Below, in pieces: positions 17,257-25,680 of a DNA stretch of 64,000 nt (its first letter is position 1; each line of letters starts with the position of its first letter). A program made the position numbers and the translations under genes. Below the pieces are notes generated by a model, which was not told the origin of the DNA, searched no databases, and saw only the letters and a list, made by a program, of their open reading frames with translations. The stretch is from Solimonas_A sp052035235 (lineage in GTDB: Bacteria; Pseudomonadota; Gammaproteobacteria; Nevskiales; Nevskiaceae), in the NCBI GenBank assembly GCA_052035235.1, contig JBPOHT010000045.1:1-64000 (forward strand), read 5' to 3'.

Positions 17257-17859
17257 ATGAGCAACCAGACCCGCAACATCCTGCAGATCAACACCAGCCT
17301 GAACGGTGAGAACAGCCAGTCGAGCCGTCTGGCGGCCCGCTTCGTCGCCGCCCAGGGCGGCGCCCGCGTCACGGTCCGTGACCTGGCCAACGAGCCGGTG
17401 CCTCACCTGGACGGCGCCCGTTTCGGCGCCTTCATCGCCAAGCCGGAGGAGCGTACTGCCGAGCAGCAGGCCGTGGTGGCCTACTCCGACGCCCTGATCG
17501 CCGAGTTGAAGCGCGCCGACGTGATCGTGCTGGGCCTGCCGCTGTACAACTTCGGCGTGCCCTCGCAGCTGAAGAGCTGGATCGACCACGTGGCCCGCGC
17601 CGGCCAGACCTTCCGCTACACCGCCACCGGCCCGGAGGGCCTGGTGACGGGCAAGAAGGCCTACGTGTTCGCCACCCGCGGCGGCATCTATGCCGGCACG
17701 GCCCTGGACACGCAGACCGGCTACATCCGCGACTTCCTGCGCTTCATCGGCATCGAGGACGTGGAATTCGTCTACGCCGAGGGCCTGGCGATCTCGGACG
17801 AGAGCCGTGAGGGCGCCCTGGGCAAGGCCCGCGAGCAGATCGACCGCCTGGCGGCGTAA
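17257..17859 (+). CDS. azoR: FMN-dependent NADH azoreductase / quinone reductase
   Basis: 200 aa flavodoxin-fold enzyme that reduces azo dyes and quinones by two-electron transfer from NADH. Typical features: INTSLNGENSQSS at the FMN phosphate site, LPLYNFGVPSQLKSWIDHVARAGQTF, and FATRGGIY. RBS GGAGTGA upstream. It is first in a run azoR-DoxX-pirin, with short gaps (about 50 and 25 bp). Confidence 0.96.
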   Translation: MSNQTRNILQINTSLNGENSQSSRLAARFVAAQGGARVTVRDLANEPVPHLDGARFGAFIAKPEERTAEQQAVVAYSDALIAELKRADVIVLGLPLYNFGVPSQLKSWIDHVARAGQTFRYTATGPEGLVTGKKAYVFATRGGIYAGTALDTQTGYIRDFLRFIGIEDVEFVYAEGLAISDESREGALGKAREQIDRLAA

Positions 17860-17910
17860 GCTCCGGGCGGGGACACCCACTACCAACAACAAGCATCAAG
17901 GAGACCTGTC

Positions 17911-18315
17911 ATGAACGCTTTCTTCGACCGCTTCAAGGATCCGCTGGTCCTGCTGGGCCGCCTGCTGATCGCCGCGATCTTCGTCAGCGCCGGCTACAGC
18001 AAGATCGGCGGTTACGCCGCCACGCAGGGCTACATGGAAGCGATGGGCGTGCCGGGCGCGCTGTTGCCGCTGGTGATCTTCGCCGAGCTCGGCGGCGGTA
18101 TCGCCATCGTGCTGGGCCTGCTGACGCGCCTGGCGGCACTGGGCCTGGCGGTGTTCAGCGTCGCCTCGGGCGTGATCTTCCACGGCGGCAGCGCCGACCA
18201 GATCCAGCAGATCATGTTCGCCAAAAACCTGGCGATCGCCGGTGGCCTGCTGTTCCTGGTCGCCAATGGCGCCGGACGCCTGAGCCTGGACGCCAAGCTC
18301 TTCGGAAAGACGTAA
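17911..18315 (+). CDS. DoxX-family membrane protein
   Basis: 134 aa with four predicted membrane helices: LGRLLIAAIFVSAGYSKI, LLPLVIFAELGGGIAIVLGLL, ALGLAVFSVASGVIF and NLAIAGGLLFLVANG. The GR..A..F...G..K motif of DoxX/DoxD is present. RBS AAGGAG is 10 nt upstream. DoxX proteins are often cotranscribed with redox enzymes in thiol or quinone stress responses, which fits its neighbours. Confidence 0.92.
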   Translation: MNAFFDRFKDPLVLLGRLLIAAIFVSAGYSKIGGYAATQGYMEAMGVPGALLPLVIFAELGGGIAIVLGLLTRLAALGLAVFSVASGVIFHGGSADQIQQIMFAKNLAIAGGLLFLVANGAGRLSLDAKLFGKT

Positions 18316-18340
18316 GCCCACCCCTTCAACGGAGATTGTC

Positions 18341-19189
18341 ATGAGCACCCGCAAGCTGCAGCAGGTCATCGATGCGCAGCCGACTTCCGATGGCGCCGGC
18401 GTGAAGCTGCGCCGCTCCATAGGGTCGCTGCCGGGCCTGCGTCTCGACCCCTTCCTGATGCTGGACGAGTTCTCGTCGGAGGAGGCCAGCGACTACATCG
18501 CCGGCTTCCCCTCGCATCCGCACCGCGGCTTCGAGACCGTCACCTACATGCTCGACGGCCGCATGCGCCACGAGGACCACATGGGCAACCGTGGCGACCT
18601 CGGGCCGGGCGACGTGCAGTGGATGAGTGCCGCACGCGGCATCATCCACTCGGAGATGCCGCAGCAGAACGAGGGCCGCATGCGCGGCTTCCAGCTGTGG
18701 ATCAACCTGCCGGCGCGCGAGAAGATGAAGCCGGCCAGCTACCGCGACATCCCCGCCGGGGAAATCCCGGTGGTGACGCTGCCCGGTGGCGGACAGGTGA
18801 AGGTGATCGCCGGCACGGTGACGGCGGGTGACACGCAGACCGAGGGCGCGATCCGCGGCGTCAGCACCGAACCGGTTTACCTGGACGTGGTGCTGCCGGC
18901 GGGCACCCGCTACTCACAGGCCCTGCCAGCGGCACACAACGCCTTCGTCTATGCCTACGAGGGCAGCCTGCGCATCGGCGAGCGCGAGGTGCCGCGGCAT
19001 GCGGCCGGCGTGCTGTCGAGCGGTGAGTCGTTCGAGGCCGAAGCGGGTGCGGAAGGCGCGCGTTTCATCCTGCTGGCCGGCAAGCCGCTGCGCGAGCCGG
19101 TGGTGCAGTACGGTCCCTTCGTGATGAACACGCGCGAGGAGATCGAGCAGGCGCTGGACGACTACCGGCGCGGCAAGCTGGCCGCTTAG
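18341..19189 (+). CDS. Pirin-family protein
   Basis: 282 aa bicupin. The metal-binding set of the N-terminal cupin is in FPSHPHRGFETVTYML (His-x-His) with further ligands in RHEDHMGNRG. The block GDVQWMSAARGIIHSEMP is a pirin signature. Some members are quercetin 2,3-dioxygenases and others are redox-sensing regulators. It is the last gene of the azoR cluster, followed by a hairpin at 19211. Confidence 0.95.
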   Translation: MSTRKLQQVIDAQPTSDGAGVKLRRSIGSLPGLRLDPFLMLDEFSSEEASDYIAGFPSHPHRGFETVTYMLDGRMRHEDHMGNRGDLGPGDVQWMSAARGIIHSEMPQQNEGRMRGFQLWINLPAREKMKPASYRDIPAGEIPVVTLPGGGQVKVIAGTVTAGDTQTEGAIRGVSTEPVYLDVVLPAGTRYSQALPAAHNAFVYAYEGSLRIGEREVPRHAAGVLSSGESFEAEAGAEGARFILLAGKPLREPVVQYGPFVMNTREEIEQALDDYRRGKLAA

Positions 19190-19210
19190 GCGGCGATGCG
19201 GCAATACAGA

Positions 19211-19230
19211 GGGGGCTCCAGAGCCCCCTT
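19211..19230 (+). terminator. Terminator after pirin
   Basis: GGGGGCTC / GAGCCCCC (8 bp) with a 2-nt loop, followed by TTC AAAAG. It is a modest terminator closing the azoR-DoxX-pirin unit. Confidence 0.6.
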
Positions 19231-19237
19231 CAAAAGA

Positions 19238-19321
19238 CCGTCATGCCGGCGAAAGCCGGCATCCAGTCCTGCCATGAGTAGTCACCGCCCGACTGGACAC
19301 CGGCTTCCGCCGGTATGACGG
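19238..19321. repeat. Imperfect 84-bp palindromic element (MITE/REP-like)
   Basis: The left arm (19238-19268) and right arm (19291-19321) are about 31 nt each, with about 5 mismatches when the right is reverse-complemented. Both begin CCGTCAT and contain CCGGCG-AAGCCGG followed by TCCAGTC. Each arm is itself a small palindrome. Such extragenic units recur in many proteobacterial genomes. Confidence 0.75.
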
Positions 19322-19424
19322 ATCGGGTGCTGGTCTGCCTCCGGAAATCGGCAAAGAACCTTTCTTTGTAGCGGCGCCGGCAATGCTAGGCTGCAAAGCC
19401 CCGCCGGAACACAGGTTGCCGCCG

Positions 19425-20111
19425 ATGAAAGCCGTCCTACCGCTATTGCTCGCGGTGCTACTGATGCCGCTGCTAGCCCAAGGCGAGGAGGGCGAGGTGC
19501 CGCTGAAGAAGGCCGCCGGCAAGCTGCCGGAAATCGGTGAGACCGTCCGCGCCGAGGCCACCCACTACAACGCCGACGGCAGCGGCGCCTGCAGCTACGA
19601 GCGCTCGCGGGACTTCATGGTGGCGGCGATCAACGCGCGGCAGTTCGCCAACAGCACGGCCTGCGGCCTCTGCGCAGACGTGAGCGGGCCCAAAGGCACG
19701 GTGCGCGTACGCATCGTCGATCTCTGCCCCGGCTGCGGCGAGGGTGACCTGGACCTGTCGATGACCGCTTTCGGCAAGATCGCCGAGCGCTCGGCGGGAC
19801 GCGTACCGATCAGTTGGGTGCCGGTGCCTTGCGAAACCGAGGGACCGCCCTCCGTCCGCATCAAGGAAAGCAGCTCAAGACACTGGCTGGCCGTGCAGGC
19901 GCGCAACAGCCCATTGCCGGTGGAACGCATCGAGGTGCAGGACGGCGACGGCTGGCGCCCGCTGAAACAGCAGCGCTACAACTACCACGTCGACAAGGAG
20001 CCGGGGCCCGGCCCATTCACGTTCCGGCTGACCACGGTGGATGGCGAGCAGCAGGTGCTGGCCGACATCCCGCTGCGCTCCGGACAACTGCTGCAGGGGC
20101 AGGCCGACTAG
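19425..20111 (+). CDS. Bacterial expansin (EXLX1-like)
   Basis: 228 aa, secreted. The signal peptide is KAVLPLLLAVLLMPLLAQG. A double-psi beta-barrel domain follows with ATHYNADGSGACSYE, ACGLCADVSGPKGTVRV, and VDLCPGCGEGDLDLSMTAFGKI; the Asp in GDLDLS aligns with the essential Asp of Bacillus EXLX1. The second domain (about 140-228) looks like CBM63, with GWRPLKQQRYNYHV carrying the cellulose-binding aromatics. Expansins loosen plant walls or cellulose without hydrolysis. The stop (TAG) overlaps the stop of the convergent AraC gene. Confidence 0.9.
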   Translation: MKAVLPLLLAVLLMPLLAQGEEGEVPLKKAAGKLPEIGETVRAEATHYNADGSGACSYERSRDFMVAAINARQFANSTACGLCADVSGPKGTVRVRIVDLCPGCGEGDLDLSMTAFGKIAERSAGRVPISWVPVPCETEGPPSVRIKESSSRHWLAVQARNSPLPVERIEVQDGDGWRPLKQQRYNYHVDKEPGPGPFTFRLTTVDGEQQVLADIPLRSGQLLQGQAD

Positions 20112-21109
20112 GGCGCGCGCTCGCGGAACTGGCTGGGCGAGCAACCGTTCCAGCGCCGGAAGGCACGCGTGAAACTGCTGGTGTCGGAGAAGCCGAGCAG
20201 GAAGGTGATCTCGCCGATGCTGTAGCGGCGGTCCTGCAGGTAGGACTGCGCCAGCTCGCGCCGCGTTTCATTGAGCAGGGCCTCATAGCTGCTGCCCTCC
20301 TCCGCCAGCTTGCGCTGCAGGCTGCGCAGCGACAGGTGCAGGCTGTCGGCCACCTGCTCCGCCGCGGGCACGCCGGTGGGCAGCAGCTCGGTCAGCACGG
20401 CGCGCACGCGGGCCAGCAGGTTCTCCTTGTCGTGATGCGCCAGGTAGCGCAGCACGATCTCGTCATTGTGCCGCGCCAGCTCGGGGTTGGCGGCTTCCAG
20501 GCGCTGGTCGAAGGGCGCGCGCGGGAACCAGATGGCGTTCTCCGCGGCGCCGAACTGCAGCGGGCAGCGCAGCAGGCGCTCGTAGCCGGCGGTATGGGCC
20601 GGAGGCGGCCGGCATAGCGTGACCAGGCGCGGGGCGAAGCCGGAGCCCAGCTGGCTGCGGCAGAAGCGCAGGAAGATGCTGATGAAGGCGTCGATGGACT
20701 CCGGGGCCGGGGTCACGGCACCGGCCGGGCGGATGCGGAAGCAGTAGTCCTCGCCTTCCTCGACAAACTGCAGGTCGGCCGCGTCGGTGACCAGGCGGAA
20801 GTAACGCACCATGCGTTCGAAGGCCTCGCGCAGGGTGCTACTGGCCTGCAGGGCGTAGCCCAGGGCGTGGAAGGTGGTGGCGTTGACCTGGCTGGCCACC
20901 GCTAGGCCGAAGGCCTCGTCACCGGTGGCGCGCACCGACAGGCCCCAGAGCCGGGTGGTCTGTTCCAGGGGGTAGCGGGCATTGGGGTCGTCCAGCGAGG
21001 CGATATCCAGGCCCGCCTCGGCGAACAGCGCGGCGCTGTCCACCCCGGCCCGGTCCAGGGCACGGCGGATCGCCCGCCCCCAGCTGCTGAGTACAGTCGT
21101 TCGCTGCAT
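20108..21109 (-). CDS. AraC-family regulator (Arabinose_bd N-domain type)
   Basis: 333 aa. The N-terminal sensor of the OruR/Arabinose_bd kind (about 15-200) is followed by a C-terminal AraC double HTH: QVADSLHLSLRSLQRKLAEEGSSYEALLNETRRELAQ and ITFLLGFSDTSSFTRAFRRWNGCSPSQFR. The start ATG at 21109 was chosen; upstream codons look non-coding. It is divergent from the desaturase at 21214, which is its most likely target. Confidence 0.92.
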   Translation of the reverse strand: MQRTTVLSSWGRAIRRALDRAGVDSAALFAEAGLDIASLDDPNARYPLEQTTRLWGLSVRATGDEAFGLAVASQVNATTFHALGYALQASSTLREAFERMVRYFRLVTDAADLQFVEEGEDYCFRIRPAGAVTPAPESIDAFISIFLRFCRSQLGSGFAPRLVTLCRPPPAHTAGYERLLRCPLQFGAAENAIWFPRAPFDQRLEAANPELARHNDEIVLRYLAHHDKENLLARVRAVLTELLPTGVPAAEQVADSLHLSLRSLQRKLAEEGSSYEALLNETRRELAQSYLQDRRYSIGEITFLLGFSDTSSFTRAFRRWNGCSPSQFRERAP

Positions 21110-21213
21110 CAGGCGCCGACGGCCAAGCGATTGGCGGGTTCGGTCAGGCCCCGCTCGCACCGCTGCTCCAGAATCCCCTGCATCTTCCTCTCCATTTCCG
21201 GGAGCATGTTTCG

Positions 21214-22326
21214 ATGTCCACCCCGACGGCAAGTGCCGCGATGACCGACGCGCAGAAATCCGCCCATATCCGCCAGGTGGTGCTGCAGGCCGGGCAGGCC
21301 CTGCGCCAGCGCCATCCCTGGCTGCGTCACCAGGACGCGATCGGCGCGGGCGTGATGGCGCTGTCGGTGGCCGGCATGATCGCCAGCGGCTGGCTCTACG
21401 TCATTGGCCTGATTCCCTGGTGGCTCTGCATTCCGGCCAGCGCGCTGTTCGCCTCGTTCATCCACGAGCTGGAACACGACCTGATCCACACCATGTACTT
21501 CCGCCACAGCCCGCGCGCCTGGAACCTGATGATGGCGCTGTGCTGGATCACCCGCCCGAGCACGGTGAGCCCCTGGACGCGCAAGCGCCTGCATCTGCAT
21601 CACCACAAGTTCTCCGGCACGGATACCGACCTGGAGGAAATCGGCATCACCAACGGCGAGCGCTGGGGCCTCAAGCGCCTGCTGATGGTGGGCGACCACA
21701 TGCTGGCGATCTACCTGCGCCCGGCGACGATGCACCGGGTGTCGCGCAACTTCATCCGCGCGCAGCAGCCCAAGAGCAAGGAGGAATTCCGCGCGCTGGT
21801 ACGCGAAAACCTGCTGAGCTACATGCCGCTGGGCCTGCTGCACTACGTGCTGTGGCATGGCTTCCTGGCGGTGCAGGCGGTGCTGCTGGTGGCCTCGATG
21901 GCCGGCCAGCCGCTGGCGCTGTCGGCCAGCACGCAGGACCTGCTGTCGCTGTGGGCCACGGTGGTGGTGGTGTGGCTGGCGCCCAACGTGCTGCGCGTGT
22001 TCTGCCTGCACTTCGTCAGCTCCAACATGCACTACTTCGGCGACGTGGAGCCGGGCAACGTGATGCAGCAGACCCAGGTGCTGAATCCCTGGTGGCTGTG
22101 GCCGATGCAGCTGTTCTGCTTCAACTTCGGCAGCACCCACGCGATCCACCACTTCGCGGTGAAGGAGCCGTTCTACATTCGCCAGGCCACCGCCCGGACG
22201 GCGCATGCGGTGATGCGCGAGATGGGGGTGCGGTTCAACGACTTCGGCACCTTCACGCGGGCCAATCGCTGGGTGAAGGCACCGCAGGCCCAGGCGGCGG
22301 AAGCCGGGGCTGGCGCGGCGGCCTGA
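21214..22326 (+). CDS. Membrane fatty-acid desaturase
   Basis: 370 aa di-iron desaturase. The three histidine boxes are all present: HELEHDLIH (about 92), HLHHH (about 129) and HAIHHF (about 309). Hydrophobic helices flank the boxes. The substrate would be a fatty acyl chain of membrane lipid or a related hydrocarbon. It is divergent from an AraC-type regulator. Confidence 0.92.
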   Translation: MSTPTASAAMTDAQKSAHIRQVVLQAGQALRQRHPWLRHQDAIGAGVMALSVAGMIASGWLYVIGLIPWWLCIPASALFASFIHELEHDLIHTMYFRHSPRAWNLMMALCWITRPSTVSPWTRKRLHLHHHKFSGTDTDLEEIGITNGERWGLKRLLMVGDHMLAIYLRPATMHRVSRNFIRAQQPKSKEEFRALVRENLLSYMPLGLLHYVLWHGFLAVQAVLLVASMAGQPLALSASTQDLLSLWATVVVVWLAPNVLRVFCLHFVSSNMHYFGDVEPGNVMQQTQVLNPWWLWPMQLFCFNFGSTHAIHHFAVKEPFYIRQATARTAHAVMREMGVRFNDFGTFTRANRWVKAPQAQAAEAGAGAAA

Positions 22327-22336
22327 GCCTCCCCTC

Positions 22337-22406
22337 GTGGGAGCGGCGCGAGCCGCGATCTTTTCCCCTGGCACCGGAAGAAGATCGCGACTTGCGTCGC
22401 TCCCAC
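22337..22406. repeat. Inverted pair of REP-type palindromes
   Basis: GTGGGAGCGGCGCGAGCCGCGATCTT-like left arm and an AAGATCGCGACTTGCGTCGCTCCCAC-like right arm frame a short spacer. Each arm resembles the GTGGGAGCGGC..GCCGCGA REPs of pseudomonads. It can also act as a terminator for the desaturase gene. Confidence 0.75.
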
Positions 22407-22440
22407 AGGACAGCAGGGTCATCCTGCCCACTGGACAATT

Positions 22441-22460
22441 CAGTGAACATATGTAAACTG
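22441..22460. promoter_or_regulatory. Palindromic operator-like site
   Basis: The 20-bp site has outer arms CAGT/ACTG and inner core ACATATGT, 42 bp upstream of the hydrolase start. The AT-rich setting and dyad look like a TetR- or FadR-type operator; the regulator is unknown. Confidence 0.45.
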
Positions 22461-22502
22461 TAAAAAGTCCAGTCTGGGCGGCAGCGCCGCCAGGGGTTTC
22501 CG

Positions 22503-23777
22503 ATGACTACTGCCTCTTCCCGCGATGGCCTGCTCGCCCAGGTGCGCGGCGCGCTGTCCCTGACCGGTGTCGGCCTGGACCGGATCACCGGACACGTGCA
22601 CGGCTTCCATCGGGCGATCTCGGACATCCCCTTCAAGACCCTGGCGCCGCTGCCAGGCATCCAGGCCGGCAGCGAGCCGACGCGGCTGATCCACGACGGC
22701 ATCACCGACGGCGTCTACGGCGCGGTGCGCGGCTCCATGCGCCTGGTGTTCGGCGCCGCCGACCAGTTGCTGCGCGAAGCCGAGAAGATCGCCCCACCGG
22801 CCATGGTGGCGCCGCACGCGCAGCGCGACCTGGCACTGAGCGCGGTGGCCGGCTTCGTCGGCGACGATATGGCGGCGAAGCGTAACCCGCTGGCGCCACG
22901 CATGGGCTTCTACCTGCAGGGCCAGCGCCTGGCACTGGACCGGCAAGCCCTGGCCGAGACCTATCCCGACGCGCAGGGGCGGCTGGTGGTGTTCATCCAC
23001 GGCCTGGCCTGCAACGAGTCGGTCTGGGATTTCTACGCCGACGCCGAGCAACTGGACACGCACCCCTACGGCCCGCGCCTGGAACAGGACTTGGGCTATA
23101 CGCCGCTGTACCTGCGCTACAACAGCGGCCTGCATATCTCGCGCAACGGCGCACGCCTGGCGCGGCAGTTGCAGCGGCTACTGGAACGCTGGCCGCGGCG
23201 GGTGCAGGAGATCGTGCTGGTGGGCCACAGCATGGGCGGCCTGGTGGCGCGCTCGGCAGTGGCGGCCGGCCTACGCGAGGATGACGCCTGGGTACAACGT
23301 CTCAGCAACGTCGTCTGCCTGGGCTCGCCACACCTGGGCGCCCCGCTGGAGCGCTGGGTGGACGCCGGTGTGCGCCTGATGCGCCAGGTGCCGCTGTCAC
23401 GCCCGCTGGCGGAACTGCTGCACTCGCGCTCGGCAGGCGTGAAGGACCTGTTCCACGGCTACGTCGACGACAGCGACTGGCGCGGACGACAGACGCACCA
23501 TGACGGCGGCGGTGCGCTGCGCATCCCCAAGGCCGAGCACTCGCGCTATCACTTCTTCGGCTGCACGCTGGGCGGCGACGAGCAGGACCCGGTGGGTCGC
23601 GTGATCGGCGATGGCCTGGTGCTGCTGCCCAGCTCGACTGCCGCGCACCTGGCGGACGCCGACACGGCCGTGCTGTTCCGCACCAACCATATGCGCCTGC
23701 TCAATCATCCGGTGATCTACGGGCTGATCCACGACGCGCTCAGCGGCCGCAAGCTGCTCCGCGGCGAGTTGCTCTAG
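22503..23777 (+). CDS. PGAP1/lipase-like alpha/beta hydrolase
   Basis: 424 aa. The hydrolase core begins with VVFIHGLACNESVWDF (about 161), with the nucleophile elbow VLVGHSMGGLVARSA (about 240) and SPHLGAPLE after it. A conserved N-terminal helical region (1-150) precedes the core. No clear signal peptide. Esterase or triacylglycerol lipase activity is probable. Confidence 0.85.
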   Translation: MTTASSRDGLLAQVRGALSLTGVGLDRITGHVHGFHRAISDIPFKTLAPLPGIQAGSEPTRLIHDGITDGVYGAVRGSMRLVFGAADQLLREAEKIAPPAMVAPHAQRDLALSAVAGFVGDDMAAKRNPLAPRMGFYLQGQRLALDRQALAETYPDAQGRLVVFIHGLACNESVWDFYADAEQLDTHPYGPRLEQDLGYTPLYLRYNSGLHISRNGARLARQLQRLLERWPRRVQEIVLVGHSMGGLVARSAVAAGLREDDAWVQRLSNVVCLGSPHLGAPLERWVDAGVRLMRQVPLSRPLAELLHSRSAGVKDLFHGYVDDSDWRGRQTHHDGGGALRIPKAEHSRYHFFGCTLGGDEQDPVGRVIGDGLVLLPSSTAAHLADADTAVLFRTNHMRLLNHPVIYGLIHDALSGRKLLRGELL

Positions 23778-23787
23778 GGCGTTTGCC

Positions 23788-24231
23788 CTAGCCGGCGGCG
23801 CCCAGCATCAGGTAGCGCCAGGTGATGGCGATCAGCACGCCGGCGGTCAGCGTCGAGCGCAGGCGGAAGTAGCCGCCGATGGTGTCCAGCGTGCGCTCGC
23901 GCCAGAAGTCGGCGAGCAGCAACAGCATGAAGACCAAGGCCAGCCCGGCCAGCGCGTAGGGAAATTCCAGCGTGACGGCGATGCCGGTGAGCGCCACCAG
24001 CGCCACCGCGATGAAGATGCCGAGCAGCCCGGCAGCACCCTGCACCGCCGGTAGCGCGAAGCCCCAGAAGGTGCCGGCCATGAAGGCGCCGATCAGCGCG
24101 GCCCAGTTCAGCCAGGCCCGGTCGAGCCAGGGCGGCGCCGTCTCCGGGGAGAAGCTCAGCCACACCGGCCCGATGAAGAACGGGATCAGGCCGGTATAGC
24201 CCAGGGCGAGGACGATCTTCGGCAGGTTCAT
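23788..24231 (-). CDS. DUF3429 membrane protein
   Basis: 147 aa with five predicted helices; the sequence pattern LGYTGLIPFFIGP...GAFMAGTFWGFALP matches the DUF3429 family of unknown function. It lies downstream of the arsC-like gene on the same strand (26-bp gap), probably in one operon. Confidence 0.85.
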   Translation of the reverse strand: MNLPKIVLALGYTGLIPFFIGPVWLSFSPETAPPWLDRAWLNWAALIGAFMAGTFWGFALPAVQGAAGLLGIFIAVALVALTGIAVTLEFPYALAGLALVFMLLLLADFWRERTLDTIGGYFRLRSTLTAGVLIAITWRYLMLGAAG

Positions 24232-24256
24232 CGGTTCACTCCCGGGTTGGGCAGTT

Positions 24257-24616
24257 CTACAGGATTTCCAGGACCGCCTCGGGCGGGCGGCCCAGCCGGG
24301 CCTTGGCCCCGCGCACGACGATGGGCCGCTCGATCAGCACCGGATTCTGCGCCAGCAGGCGCAGCCACTCGGCGCGCGGGCGCTGGTCTTTTGGTGTGAG
24401 TTTCAGGGACTTGGCCTGCTCTTCCTTGAAACGCACCAGGTCCTGCGGATCGATGCCGAGCTTGCGGCAGAGACCGTCCAGGGTGGCGGCGTCGGGCGGG
24501 TCCTTGAGGTATTCGACCACCTCGGGCTCCACGCCGGCATCGCGCAGCAATTGCAGGGTTTCGCGGCTCTTGCTGCAGCGCGGGTTGTGGAAAATGACGG
24601 TCTTGGCTGTAGTCAT
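24257..24616 (-). CDS. arsC: Arsenate reductase family protein (ArsC)
   Basis: 119 aa thioredoxin-fold protein of the ArsC glutaredoxin-coupled type. The catalytic loop is HNPRCSKSRETL (Cys near 14). LTPKDQRPRAEW, NPVLIERPIVVRG and the final region fit the family. No other ars gene is nearby, so the arsenate role is uncertain and YfgD/YffB-like roles are possible. Confidence 0.9.
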   Translation of the reverse strand: MTTAKTVIFHNPRCSKSRETLQLLRDAGVEPEVVEYLKDPPDAATLDGLCRKLGIDPQDLVRFKEEQAKSLKLTPKDQRPRAEWLRLLAQNPVLIERPIVVRGAKARLGRPPEAVLEIL

Positions 24617-24712
24617 TCTCCGATTGTGGGAGACCCGGGTGCGGAGCACAATCCGGGCAAACGGGCCCCGGCCCGTTGGTACGTCGCCGTACCCGGCCAA
24701 GGAGAAGGCTGC

Positions 24713-25672
24713 ATGAGAACAGGGATGTTGCGTTGTCTCGCCCCCGCGATCTTCTGCCTGGGGCTCAGCGCTCCGGCCGCCGCCACCTCGGTGGTGGCCG
24801 TTGAGAACGTCCGCGCCTTCCAGGAAACCATCAGCCACCAGAACAGCGCCCGCACAGTGCTGGTACTGCGGCCGGAGGTGGCCACGAGTTCAGCACCGCC
24901 GCCGGTGTTCGTGCTGCTGCATTTCCTCGACGGCAGCTCCTCGGAGATGGCCAATCTCATCGAGATCTCCAAGCTGGTGCGCGACCGCGGCGCCTGGGTG
25001 CTGCTGCCGCAGGCCATCGAGGGCAACTGGAACCACACGCCGAACCTGGCGGACTCGCTCGGCGGGCTCGGTGCCATCGACCTGCATGCCGGCCTGATCG
25101 GCTTCAGTGCGGTGGACGACGTGGGCTTCCTGGCCAGGATGATCGACACGCTGACGGCGCGGCACGGCCTGGACGCGCACCGCGTCTACATGGGCGGCTA
25201 CTCCAACGGCGCGCTGATGACGGTGCGTTTCGCCTGCGAGCGGCCGGAGAAGATCGCCGGCGGTGCGGTGGTGGGCGCCACCATGCGCAACACGCAGGCG
25301 CCCAAGTGCACGCCCTCCCGCGCCGTGCCGATGCTCTACATCAACGGCAGCGCGGACCAGGTGGCGCCCTATGCCGGCGGACCCACCAGCCTCTCGGCGG
25401 ATGCCGCGCTGGCCTTCTGGGTGCAGGCCAATGGCTGCAATCCCACGCCGCAGACCAGCACCCTGCCCGACACCGCTCCCGATGGCACCACGACGCAGCG
25501 CCGGGCCTGGCGCGACTGCGCCGAAGGGGTGGGCGTGGATCACTACACGGTGCAGAACGGCGGCCACACCTGGCCCGGTACGATTGACTTCACGCCTTCG
25601 CTGGGCAAGGCCTCGCAGGATTTCCAGGCCACGGACGTGATCTGGGATTTCTTCATGCAGTACAGCCGCTGA
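24713..25672 (+). CDS. Secreted PHB-depolymerase-like esterase (LpqC type)
   Basis: 319 aa. The signal peptide is MLRCLAPAIFCLGLSAPAAA. The alpha/beta hydrolase fold has VLLHFLDGSSSE, nucleophile YMGGYSNGALM (about 164), the acid near INGSADQVAPY, and His in NGGHTWPG. The motif order matches the polyhydroxybutyrate depolymerase/feruloyl esterase group. RBS GGAG is about 10 nt upstream. The next gene starts 9 bp after the stop. Confidence 0.88.
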   Translation: MRTGMLRCLAPAIFCLGLSAPAAATSVVAVENVRAFQETISHQNSARTVLVLRPEVATSSAPPPVFVLLHFLDGSSSEMANLIEISKLVRDRGAWVLLPQAIEGNWNHTPNLADSLGGLGAIDLHAGLIGFSAVDDVGFLARMIDTLTARHGLDAHRVYMGGYSNGALMTVRFACERPEKIAGGAVVGATMRNTQAPKCTPSRAVPMLYINGSADQVAPYAGGPTSLSADAALAFWVQANGCNPTPQTSTLPDTAPDGTTTQRRAWRDCAEGVGVDHYTVQNGGHTWPGTIDFTPSLGKASQDFQATDVIWDFFMQYSR

Positions 25673-25680
25673 GGACCGCC

